From Planctomycetaceae bacterium (GTDB lineage: Bacteria > Planctomycetota > Planctomycetia > Planctomycetales > Planctomycetaceae): a DNA stretch of 41,042 nt. Where the stretch lies: positions 1-41,042 of the forward strand of contig JAKFUF010000146.1 of assembly GCA_021732845.1 (NCBI GenBank). Reading direction: 5' to 3'. Below are positions 1 through 7,250 of this stretch, in pieces (position 1 is the stretch's first letter; each line of letters begins with the position of its first letter). The position numbers were made by a program, and so were the translations under genes. The notes beneath the pieces are model-generated. The model was not told the DNA's origin. It was given only the letters and a program-made list of their open reading frames with translations, and made no database searches.

Positions 1-30
1 TTTCGCGCGACCTGTAAACCGTTTCGCCAT
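1..30 (-). CDS. Possible 5' end of a gene leaving the left edge
   Basis: On the minus strand an ATG at 30-28 opens a frame that stays open to the window edge (MAKRFTGRAK). A GGGAG lies about eight bases upstream of it, which would be a usable Shine-Dalgarno. Ten codons cannot be assigned to a family, and chance is a real alternative. Confidence 0.2.
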   Translation of the reverse strand, partial: MAKRFTGRAK

Positions 31-325
31 CCCTAGCACTCCCTTGAGCTTATGACGCGGACTCCGCCGATTTCCCAACGCCATTCTTAACATCACCATT
101 GCAACGCGCGAATAGCGACGTACGCCCAGCGCGAATCAGACGCGGCGATTGACATTGCACGATCCCAAGTCTTCCCGGAAGATTGCGCGTTCAACGACCA
201 GTTTCCTGGGGGTTTCGGACCATTGGCGGGAAATTCTCCCGCCAAATGCAATTTCCATTCTAAGATTGCAACCAGCACTCCAGGAGTTGCAATCCGGCAC
301 GCCGTGCTTTCTGATCGAATCGACC

Positions 326-1039
326 ATGTCTTCTGGGTTTCGGGAGCCTGTCTCAACCGCGCTGGACATGTTCGTTCGCGGAGCGCAGCCATTCGTCGAG
401 GCCGAGTTTCGCAAGGTTTATGGCGACGAGAAGTGGATGGAGGCGGCGCTCACGACGCTGCGTTCCAGCCGCGACGTGCCACAGCAGACCGGCAACGCGA
501 TTCGGTGGGATGCCCAGTCCATTGTGCTGTTGATCCATGAGCAGTGGCCAGGCGTCTTCCGTTTCAAGCTCTCGTCGCTGGAACGGCCGATGCTCAGCGA
601 GCTGCGGGAATTTCGCAACCGCTGGGCGCATCAGGGCGCGTTCGATTTTGACGATGCCTTGCGGGTCATGGATACCGTACGTCGTCTGCTGGTGGTGATG
701 GAGTCCACGGAGGCGGCCGCCGCCCTGGCTCTTCGCGACGAACTGCTGCGGAAGCACGTCCGCGGCATGACCCGGACGGAAGCCCGACAAACCGTCTCCC
801 GGTTGAACCGCTGGTCGTGGGTGGCCTTGTTTGTCCTCTGTGGCGTCAGCATCATCTGGCAGTCGTGGAACACCTTTGGGAACCGCGCCTGGCTGTTCAA
901 CGTAATGGTCCTGGCGACGTTTGGCTACCTGAGTTGGCAGCGACTGCGACGCAAGCCGATCACCGGAGTCCACGAGTGCCGCGACTGCGGACGGATCATT
1001 TATGGCACGCCGTGCCCGTACTGCGAGCGGGATGGGTGA
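326..1039 (+). CDS. Swt1-type HEPN protein with two TM segments and C-terminal zinc ribbon
   Basis: The frame is open from 149, but the recognisable protein begins at the ATG at 326 (MSSGFREP), giving 237 aa. Residues ~1-130 resemble the Swt1-like HEPN domain. An RNRWAH sequence at 97-102 fits the RX4-6H motif of HEPN ribonucleases. Two hydrophobic segments follow (~164-180 and 188-205). The C-terminus is a zinc ribbon with CxxC pairs at 218/221 and 230/233. The predicted form is a membrane-tethered HEPN domain with a cytosolic ribbon. HEPN proteins of this class are often RNases in toxin or defence settings, but RNase activity here is inference. The start is uncertain because no strong ribosome binding site precedes 326. 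Confidence 0.72.
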   Translation: MSSGFREPVSTALDMFVRGAQPFVEAEFRKVYGDEKWMEAALTTLRSSRDVPQQTGNAIRWDAQSIVLLIHEQWPGVFRFKLSSLERPMLSELREFRNRWAHQGAFDFDDALRVMDTVRRLLVVMESTEAAAALALRDELLRKHVRGMTRTEARQTVSRLNRWSWVALFVLCGVSIIWQSWNTFGNRAWLFNVMVLATFGYLSWQRLRRKPITGVHECRDCGRIIYGTPCPYCERDG

Positions 1040-1264
1040 GTCATCCCAGCGCTGGTCTCGGTAGAGGCGGTGTCACCATCAGCTTCCATGGCAGTGCAAG
1101 TACCGGGCAACCAACACTCTGTTGTGGGGGTGGAAAGCCACCTATGCAGGAACGCCTGACGGACCCTCACTGAGAATGGCCCGTGGTAACGGCTAGAACC
1201 CGGTGGCAGATCCGGCAACTTGCTCAAGCAATATTTCTCGCGTCGACAACATACTGGAGCTGAA

Positions 1265-1902
1265 ATGCGAGCGCTCTTTTGTGGTTGCAGAAATCCACTC
1301 GATGAAACTTACGCACGTGCGGCCAAGTGTGTCGACAGGGCGGCGTACCGCTTCTGCCCTCAATGCCAACATTGCTTCCACCCAACCCTGGATGAACCGG
1401 TGATCGAATGGCGTGTGGAACGGTATGAGGCTGGCTCTGACAAGATTGGCGATTTCACGGGAATTGGAAAGGCAAACGAATTTGTCGTCACCGACCGCGT
1501 GCGACAGGCATTTGAAAACACGCTGCGCGGGATCCAATTCGTGCCCGTCGTGATGTGGCAGGATCCAAAACTGAAAAAATCGAAACGGGGAAGGCGCGAA
1601 TTTGGCTTCCCTATGAGGGACCGCCAATCTGGTACATGAAAATCACTTCGTGGTGCCATCTCCACCTTCGCAAGTCGAATGTGGACTTCATGGACAATTG
1701 CGATGTTTGCAGTTTGCCGAGATTCGACTATAGCCGAAAAACCACGCCTTCCGTCGCAGATCGAAAAACATGGGACGAAGCGGACATTTTCTCGATGTAC
1801 GAACACGACCTATTTTGGATGACAACGCGCGCAAAACGATTGATTGAGAAGATGAAGTTCACAAACCTCGATATCAAACTCAATGGATACGTTTCCGATT
1901 GA
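1265..1902 (+). pseudogene. Double-CXXCG (SitI6-like) immunity-type gene split by a frameshift
   Basis: Two overlapping frames make one coherent protein. The first begins MRALFCGC at 1265 (in-frame ATG also at 1220) and stays coherent to the A6 run at 1574-1579. The second frame continues IETGKARIWLPYEG and ends at 1902. One extra A in the run, or a -1 slip there, joins them. The first half has Cys clusters (FCGC, CPQC); the second has CDVC and a C-terminal stretch DIFSMYEHDLFW that resembles the end of the double-CXXCG family of Myxococcus SitI-type immunity proteins. Similarity is distant and judged by eye. Alternatives are a decayed gene, a sequencing error in the homopolymer, or programmed frameshifting. 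Confidence 0.5.
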
Positions 1903-1946
1903 TTGTGCATTCAAGTTCTGTCGCTTCGCAGCAACTTTGCTCAGCG

Positions 1947-3323
1947 TCACTTCTGCGGCACGCGTTTCAGCAGTTCGGCAGGGTCGCACACCAGGCCTCC
2001 GCGAATGACCCGTTCGATGCGGCGCGTGTTCTGAATGTCCTCCAGTGGATTTGCCGTCAGCAGGACGAGGTCGGCGAGCTTGCCGGCGGCAATCGAACCC
2101 AGCCGGTCCTTTTCGCCCAGCACCGTGGCGTTGTTGAGTGTGGCGGCACGGAGGGCGGCGGCGGGTGGCAGCCCGGATTCCACCAGCATCTGCAGTTCCT
2201 GGTGCAGGGAGTAGCCCGGCGGAACCAGTGGCTCAGGCGAATCTGTTCCTGCCAGCAGCGGCACACCCGCGCGGTACAGTTTTCCGGTCAGTTCCTGAAA
2301 CTTGGCGAACTCACGGCGGCGGTCGTCCAGTGCTCCACCCTGCGGGCAGCCGGTCTGTAGGAGGTATTTCGGCCAGAACTCTTTGAGCCGCGCGGGAACC
2401 GGCGCGTTGTCCGGATGGTCGCGAACCTCGGGCACATCGGGCAGCAGAATCATATTGCGAAACACCGCCAGCGTCGGATCGACATAGGTCTTGTGTTTGA
2501 CCAGTTCGGCAATGAGGGCGTCGCATTGCGGCGTGTTGAGGTCCAGCCGCCCGCGATGGCCGGGCACGCGTGGAACATCCGGAGGGATGATGTAGTTGAA
2601 CACGGACCAGATATGTTCCAGTCCGTCGACGCCGTCGGCGACGGCCTCCTGGGGGGAATAGGCACCCAGATGGGCGGTGACAAACAGACCGCGGCGGTGT
2701 CCTTCCTCAATGATCGCCCGGCCGACGGGGCGGGCCGTGCCGGCATAGATCTTGATCGTTCGCACATCCCACTGGGCGAGGTCGGCAAACAGCGCGGGAA
2801 CCTGTGCCGGATCCGTGACCGCGCGGCCCACGTCGCGATGAATGGGCGGGTCGGCGTCGAGCAGTGGGCTGCAGGTGAACACGCGGGGGGAGCTGGCGGG
2901 CTGAGCCACGGCGACCCGCGCGACCAGGGTCGCGGCCACTGGTTCGTCACCGGTGCTGCGGATCGACGTGACGCCCGCCGCCAAATACAGCGGCAGCACC
3001 TCATCGCCGGTGACATGCGCGAAGTCGAGGACATGCACGACATGCACATGCGCGTCGATCAAACCCGGTATGACAAATTTGCCCCGCCCGTCGATCCGTT
3101 GTGCCTCGGGCGGGATTGGCCCAGCCTCGCCCGCCGGTGTGACGCGGTCGATCACAGAATCCCGCACCACAATCGTCCGGTCGGGGAGCATCTGTCCGGA
3201 TTCGGTGTCGAACACGCTGCAATGTTCGATGGCGAGCCACGAGTCGGCGGCCTTGATGTCTTCCTTGGTCGCCGCGACCCCGCCGACCACAACCGCCGCC
3301 ACCAGCCAGCGAATTGACCACAT
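1947..3323 (-). CDS. Exported amidohydrolase-family metal-dependent hydrolase
   Basis: 458 aa with an N-terminal hydrophobic leader (residues ~4-18). The amidohydrolase layout is clear: a composite beta-sandwich N-terminus (GRGKFVIPGLIDAHVHV, metal His92 and His94), a Lys in TIKIYAG that could bridge the metals, later His residues in TAHLG and LEHIW, and the final catalytic Asp in AGTDSPEP. The C-terminal ATLNNA and LGSIAAGKLADLVLL stretch returns to the sandwich domain. It resembles imidazolonepropionase-like and prolidase-like members that act on cyclic amides or dipeptides outside the cytoplasm. The substrate cannot be read from the sequence. It is monocistronic, with repeat DNA upstream and the opposite-strand CXXCG gene downstream. 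Confidence 0.85.
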   Translation of the reverse strand: MWSIRWLVAAVVVGGVAATKEDIKAADSWLAIEHCSVFDTESGQMLPDRTIVVRDSVIDRVTPAGEAGPIPPEAQRIDGRGKFVIPGLIDAHVHVVHVLDFAHVTGDEVLPLYLAAGVTSIRSTGDEPVAATLVARVAVAQPASSPRVFTCSPLLDADPPIHRDVGRAVTDPAQVPALFADLAQWDVRTIKIYAGTARPVGRAIIEEGHRRGLFVTAHLGAYSPQEAVADGVDGLEHIWSVFNYIIPPDVPRVPGHRGRLDLNTPQCDALIAELVKHKTYVDPTLAVFRNMILLPDVPEVRDHPDNAPVPARLKEFWPKYLLQTGCPQGGALDDRRREFAKFQELTGKLYRAGVPLLAGTDSPEPLVPPGYSLHQELQMLVESGLPPAAALRAATLNNATVLGEKDRLGSIAAGKLADLVLLTANPLEDIQNTRRIERVIRGGLVCDPAELLKRVPQK

Positions 3324-3456
3324 GGAAAACCTCGAAAGGCCAGTTGTTGCGATGTTCCTCTGCGAAGTGCAGTGTCTCTGCTCCTGTTTCCCTCGTCAAA
3401 TGGCCATCCTGCGTCGAACTGTCGGCGTGGCGAGTTTTTCAAGATGGGGATCTCGA

Positions 3457-3550
3457 ATCAGCCGGAGGCCGTTAGGCTCCGGTTCTGGTCTCGTTGCGAA
3501 CCAGTGATCGCACGAGGTACGGAACCGGACGCTAATGCGTTCCGGCTGAT
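3457..3550. repeat. Imperfect inverted repeat (~29-bp arms)
   Basis: The arm at 3457-3485 (ATCAGCCGGAGGCCGTTAGG and on) pairs with 3522-3550, which reads ATCAGCCGGAACGCATTAGC on the other strand, with about six mismatches around a 36-base centre. Extragenic palindromes built on CCGGACGCTAA..CGTTCCGGCT are widespread in planctomycete genomes. Confidence 0.7.
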
Positions 3551-3576
3551 CTTTCGAAAAGTCGCCAGCCGTGTAA

Positions 3577-3716
3577 GGATCGCCGCAAAAATAACTGTTC
3601 GATTTCGATTCGTTGATCCGCCAATGAGCCGGAGGGCCTTAGCCGGCTAAGGCCCTCCGGCTCATTGGGTGTGCGGCTCGTCAAAAATCGACAGTTATTC
3701 TTGCCGCGGTCCTGTA
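3577..3716. repeat. Foldback element with a 48-bp perfect palindrome at its centre
   Basis: The centre (3621-3668) is perfectly self-complementary: two 24-base arms with no loop, starting CCAATGAGCCGGAGGGCC. The flanks continue as an imperfect inverted repeat. The left GCCGCAAAAATAACTGTTCG (3582-3601) pairs with the right arm that reads GCGGCAAGAATAACTGTCG on the other strand (about 3688-3706). The whole 140-bp block can fold into one long hairpin, as expected of a MITE-like or REP-type element. No coding frame is supported. Confidence 0.8.
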
Positions 3717-3803
3717 AGCGGGACAACAGCGCTGTTCCCTGCCGGAACACGCCCGCATCCTTTCGGCGGATGCAAAAGGCGACTTTATGCCACCGGGAAA
3801 TGC

Positions 3804-3838
3804 AAAGTCATCCAGTCACTCCGCGCCTGGATGACTTT
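3804..3838. repeat. 12-bp stem hairpin at the border of the repeat array
   Basis: AAAGTCATCCAG (3804-3815) pairs exactly with CTGGATGACTTT (3827-3838) around an 11-base loop, followed by TTAGC, which begins the first array unit. The related but diverged sequence AGAGTCGTCCAATCACTG recurs at the end of each array unit. Confidence 0.6.
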
Positions 3839-4980
3839 TTAGCGGCTGGGCGCAAGCCCTCCGGTGAGCGGTGACGACCGCTCGGAACGCCGAAAACCCA
3901 TCACCAGACGGCTCACGCCGTACCGCTCAAGGCGCGCGGACGAGCCATCCCCACCCACAACCCCACCGAGTTCACCTCGGTGGTCAACGGGCCTTCGCAC
4001 TACGCCGTGCGTGCTCGCCGTTCGGCGTGAGGCGTTACGGGAAGCGTAGAGTCGTCCAATCACTGAGCGCCTGGGTTCGAGTCACGGAGTGACTGGTCGA
4101 CTTTGTAGCGGCTGGGCGCAAGCTCTCCGGTGCTACACACACGTTGCCGGCATAGGGGATTTCATGGTGCCGACCCATCGGGCGACGTGGCGGGAGGGCG
4201 AGGCTCCTGCCGAGCCGCGAGCAAGAAAACACTCGGTCTTTACGGCGAATCTGGCCCCGTTCGTGAGGGAAAGGCGGCGAGAAGCGGGCACGCACTGTTG
4301 AACGCGGCTCAGCAGGAGCTTCGCCCTCCCGCCACGTCGACATGGAATCAAACCCTACCATTTGCCGCGTGGCCAATGCCCCTGTCGACTTGTGTGTAAC
4401 AACGGGGGCGCAAGCCCTCCGGTGACCGGTGACGACCGCTCGGAGCGCCGAAAACCCATCACCGGACGGCTCGCGCCGTGCCGCTCAAGGCGCGCGGACG
4501 AGCCATCCCGACCCACAACCCCACCGAGTTCACCTCGGTGGTCAACGGGCCTTCGCACTACGCCGTGCGTGCTCGCCGTTCGGCGTGAGGCGTTACGGGA
4601 AGCGTAGAGTCGTCCAATCACTGAGCGCCTGGGTTCGAGTCACGGAGTGACTCGTCTACTTTTTAGCGGCTGGGCGCAAGCCCTCTGGTGACCGGTGACG
4701 ACCGCTCGGAGCGCCGGAAACCCATCACCGGACGGCTCGCGCCGTACCGCTCAAGGCGCGCGGATGAGCCATCCCCACCCACAACCCCACCGAGTTCACC
4801 TCGGTGGTCAACGGGCCTTCGCACTACGCCGTGCGTGCCGCCGTTCGGCGTGAGGCGTTACGGGAAGCGTAAAGTCGTCCAATCACTGAGCGCCTGGGTT
4901 CGAGTCACGGAGTGACTCGTCTACTTTTTAGCGGCTGGGCGCAAGCCCTCCGGTGACCGGTGACGACCACTCGGAACGCG
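3839..4980. repeat. Array of ~265-bp units, three full-length and two partial
   Basis: A unit starting TAGCGGCTGGGCGCAAGCC recurs at 3839, 4107 (about 25 bases only), ~4406, 4664 and 4929 (about 50 bases). Spacing between whole units is 264-267 bp and identity is very high by eye. Each unit contains the palindromes GACGGCTCGCGCCGT and CCGAGTTCACCTCGG and ends with GAGTCACGGAGTGACTC followed by a T-run. Short frames inside it (60-90 codons) repeat only because the DNA repeats, so I do not call genes. The array is interrupted by the element at 4131-4406. Confidence 0.88.
4131..4406. mobile_element. MITE-like palindromic element inserted in the repeat array
   Basis: Between two copies of GCGCAAGC(T/C)CTCCGGTG lies unrelated DNA with nested inverted repeats. 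The main ~33-bp arms are at about 4187-4221 (GGCGGGAGGGCGAGGCTCCT) and 4311-4345 (read on the minus strand), with about two mismatches. Outer ends TACACACACG and TTGTGTGTAA are roughly complementary. The arms translate as REGEAPAEP, a peptide frequent among spurious planctomycete ORFs, which marks this as a dispersed repeat family. No transposase is encoded, so mobility would need a helper in trans. Element borders are approximate. Confidence 0.6.
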
Positions 4981-5048
4981 AATGTCTGGCGATATTCCCG
5001 ACAGCGATATATAACAATCATTTTTGTGGTAAAAACTTTGTTTTGTTA

Positions 5049-5076
5049 TTGACTCGACACGAAAGGGGCGTAAGAT
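5049..5076 (+). promoter_or_regulatory. Near-consensus sigma-70 promoter with AT-rich upstream DNA
   Basis: TTGACT (5049-5054), a 16-base spacer and TAAGAT (5071-5076) closely match -35 and -10 hexamers. Transcription would start near 5083, about 40 bases before the ATG at 5125. Positions 5000-5050 are markedly AT-rich (for example ATTTTTGTGGTAAAAACTTT) against a GC-rich background, and could act as an UP element. Confidence 0.6.
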
Positions 5077-5124
5077 GCTTCGAACCAAGAGTACATCGGT
5101 CGATCAACAACGAGGCAGGCTGCA

Positions 5125-5979
5125 ATGAGCGGTTGCACTTCCCATGAGAGAGCGGATGCGGGCGTTTCCCTGGAACAGCAGGTGGCGGAGGGGCGCGGGC
5201 GGAAGCAGCGCAGCGACTGCAAGGTGACCGATGCGCAGATCTATGCAGCGATCGTCTCGAACATGGGAGTCGTGACGTATGCGGCTGTCGCTCTGGGGAT
5301 CCTCCGGCCGACGCTTTACCGGCGGATCGAGCGCGCGCCGCAACTGAAGGCGTGTCTGGGCGCGGCGCGGGCGGTGATGGTCCGCATCGCCTGGGAGCAG
5401 CTCGACAAGGCACTGGACGCCAGTGCCCGCTGGGCGGTCATTTTCGTTTTCAGCCGCATGCATGGGGTCCCGATCACGCCACGCTCCTGGCCGAGTGAGT
5501 CGTACTCCGCCGAGACTTCGGGGGCTCCGGCACGGCGGAAGCCACGGACTCCACTCGTGGCTCAACCCGACGCGGCCGACGCGTCGACGCTGCGGCTGGT
5601 TCTGGCCCTCGAGAACGGCGAGCCATGGGCGATCAAGTATTGCCTGAGCCACCTGGACCCGAACGGGCCTTGTGGCGTCAACCAGGTTCGCGGAAGGAAT
5701 GATGATTCCGCAGCGGAACCCGCCGAGTCGCTGACTGAGGACGATGAGGATCCGCCGGAAGAGATCGATCCTGAAGTAGACGCTCACGACCATGAGGTGG
5801 CGTCCGGCCATGCCCAGCAGCGCCATGCCATGCTGACGGGCAGGATTCAGCCGCCGCCCGCGCCGCCTGTCTTGGACGCGGCCCCGCAGACCAGCGCGAA
5901 CTCCGGGAGTTGCAAAGTAGCCGAGTCACTCCGTGACTCGAACTCGTCCATGAACCGGACGCCGCGGAGTTCCGGTTGA
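5125..5979 (+). CDS. HTH-containing protein of unknown function, repeat-invaded
   Basis: 284 aa. Residues ~34-70 (VTDAQIYAAIVSNMGVVTYA then LGILRPTLYRRIERAP) look like a Fis/terminase-small-subunit type helix-turn-helix. ARWAVIFVFSRMHG (101-114) and EPWAIKYCLSHLD (166-178) resemble two copies of one motif separated by low-complexity sequence. That insert covers a small DNA hairpin (5540-5562). Residues ~195-225 are strongly acidic and ~246-252 read PPPAPPV. Near the C-terminus the frame runs through the palindrome GAGTCACTCCGTGACTC (5923-5939). The ATG at 5125 has GAGG upstream and follows the promoter at 5049. It overlaps the next gene in TGATG. The job is unknown; DNA binding is likely. Confidence 0.6.
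   Translation: MSGCTSHERADAGVSLEQQVAEGRGRKQRSDCKVTDAQIYAAIVSNMGVVTYAAVALGILRPTLYRRIERAPQLKACLGAARAVMVRIAWEQLDKALDASARWAVIFVFSRMHGVPITPRSWPSESYSAETSGAPARRKPRTPLVAQPDAADASTLRLVLALENGEPWAIKYCLSHLDPNGPCGVNQVRGRNDDSAAEPAESLTEDDEDPPEEIDPEVDAHDHEVASGHAQQRHAMLTGRIQPPPAPPVLDAAPQTSANSGSCKVAESLRDSNSSMNRTPRSSG
5923..5939. repeat. Array palindrome inside a reading frame
   Basis: GAGTCACTCCGTGACTC is the reverse complement of the GAGTCACGGAGTGACTC found at 4637-4653 and 4902-4918 (4079-4094 with one end change) in the repeat array. Flanking bases GCAAAGTAGCC also match the array on the opposite strand. It is read in frame as ESLRDS. Confidence 0.8.
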
Positions 5980-6458
5980 TGACCGAACAAGCGTCGCAAC
6001 CACCAGCCGCGCCGCCTGTCTTGGAAGCGGAACCGCAGGCCGACGGACCATCAAAGACGGCGGAGGCGCGTCGGAGTGCGTCTACCGGCGTGAACGGGGC
6101 GGGGTTCGAGTCACGGAGTGACTCGTCTACTTTGTCACGCGCCACGCAGGAACATCCTGACGGAATCGTCGCCAGACGTTCGCGTTCTTTTGCGGAGAAA
6201 GAGCCGATATTACGCCACCCGAACGGCAACGCTGGCGGCGCGGAGCAGGCCGCGCCGCCTATCCCAGGCGACGATCGTGACGACGAAGAAACCGACGAAC
6301 TGTTCCGGCAGATTCGGGAGATGGCGCTCGCGTTTCAGGCCGCGGCCGCGCCGCCTGTCGCCGGGCGCGCGCCTGTCCAGAAGCCCGATATCGATGAGTT
6401 CCGGCGGCTCCTCGAACGGGGAAGAGCCCGCCTGCCACCCGCGCCGCCTGTCAGGTAA
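5979..6458 (+). CDS. Proline-rich protein of unknown function, coupled to the HTH gene
   Basis: 159 aa from the ATG at 5979, which overlaps the previous stop by one base (TGATG), so translation is probably coupled. A TTG at 5976 is an alternative start. The protein is disordered-looking, with recurring motifs QPPAAPPVLEAEPQ (8-21), EQAAPPIPG, AAAAPPVAG and LPPAPPVR at the very end. These are written in nearly the same DNA, GCGCCGCCTGTC, as the PPAPPV of the upstream gene. A short helix-forming stretch (ETDELFRQIREMALAFQ) is the only folded-looking part. The frame also crosses a copy of the array palindrome (6108-6124). I recognise no family. Confidence 0.5.
   Translation: MTEQASQPPAAPPVLEAEPQADGPSKTAEARRSASTGVNGAGFESRSDSSTLSRATQEHPDGIVARRSRSFAEKEPILRHPNGNAGGAEQAAPPIPGDDRDDEETDELFRQIREMALAFQAAAAPPVAGRAPVQKPDIDEFRRLLERGRARLPPAPPVR
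6108..6124. repeat. Second in-frame copy of the array palindrome
   Basis: GGTTCGAGTCACGGAGTGAC continuing to CTCGTCTACTTTGT at 6103-6134 matches the unit ends of the array (4632-4662, 4897-4927) almost base for base. Here it is read as FESRSDSSTL inside the proline-rich protein. Confidence 0.85.
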
Positions 6459-6638
6459 GCGGTGTCAGTGGCCGAGAGCAGCGTGGAGGGCTCCGTTGGC
6501 GTTGCCAGCTTCGTCGTCCGCTGTTGAATTTCGCCCCCGTGGGGGGGTAAGGAGGGTGCCGGGATGAATCCGCGCCGTGAGCTGCACGGGAAATGCCACT
6601 CGCGACATCTTGGGCAAACCGCGTGTTAAGCCTGCTCG

Positions 6639-7196
6639 TCATTCCCATCCAAACTTCAGAAGTCCGCGCCCACATTTGGGACAGGGGGTTCGCAGTTTCG
6701 CAAGCTCGATGTTGGCAATATGGCATATCGGGCAATAGACGCCATCGTTGGGGATTGGAATTGCTTCTCGCAACTGAGACAGTCTCAACGCGATTCGGTA
6801 GACATCATCCGAGCCTGCGTCTGGCGGTGGAAGTCCGACTGATTCGGGATTCGAAAGAGTGGCGTTCAAAGCCGTCGTAGAAATCCACTCGTCGGCCTGC
6901 AGAGCTTCGTCATCGTTAAATCTCTCGGTGATGTCCAATTGGCTGAAGCCGATCGTTTCCGAGCCGATCGTTTCGACTTTCCGAAGCCGGAGGATTAACG
7001 TGCCGGCATTCGTGTACGCTTCCCTTGTCTGCGGATCGGCATGGACAACGGACCATTCCTCGCCGCCAAGCTGCAGAGTTGTGTGTGCATCAAACGACTC
7101 GGGCAGATCGACAGGTGCCATTTCGGACGTTGCGAACGCTTCGCCAGTGGCTTCGTTGACGAGCGTCAACAGTATTTTTGGATTGAATGATGCCAT
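6639..7196 (-). CDS. Uncharacterised protein with C-terminal zinc ribbon
   Basis: 185 aa, cytoplasmic by appearance, without a signal peptide. The C-terminus has CPIC (~155-158) and CPKCG (~174-178), a four-Cys zinc ribbon, ending LLKFGWE. The N-terminal ~130 residues (for example LGGEEWSVVHADPQTREAYT) look like a mixed alpha/beta domain that I cannot place. It is convergent with the proline-rich gene, 180 bp apart. The next minus-strand gene ends 54 bases upstream of its start, so co-transcription is possible. No strong ribosome binding site is visible. Confidence 0.65.
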   Translation of the reverse strand: MASFNPKILLTLVNEATGEAFATSEMAPVDLPESFDAHTTLQLGGEEWSVVHADPQTREAYTNAGTLILRLRKVETIGSETIGFSQLDITERFNDDEALQADEWISTTALNATLSNPESVGLPPPDAGSDDVYRIALRLSQLREAIPIPNDGVYCPICHIANIELAKLRTPCPKCGRGLLKFGWE

Positions 7197-7250
7197 CTGT
7201 GGATACTCTGGCTTCGATCAGGGTGACGCTCCGCGCGGCGCAGCCAGCCG

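Noticed and set aside
1000-1227. 75-codon minus-strand frame near the HEPN gene
   Set aside because: Partly antisense to the HEPN zinc ribbon; no ribosome binding site or similarity.
2415-3317. 300-codon plus-strand frame
   Set aside because: Opposite the amidohydrolase with intact metal-binding motifs; no domain in the antisense reading.
4632-4653. tRNA-like T-loop GGTTCGAGTC in repeat units
   Set aside because: No acceptor, D or anticodon arm can be built around it. It is part of the GAGTCACGGAGTGACTC palindrome.
3839-4915. Series of similar 60-90 codon frames
   Set aside because: They recur because the underlying DNA unit is repeated; no ribosome binding sites or family similarity.
3839-4980. 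CRISPR-like array
   Set aside because: Units are ~265 bp direct repeats without short unique spacers, and no cas genes are present.
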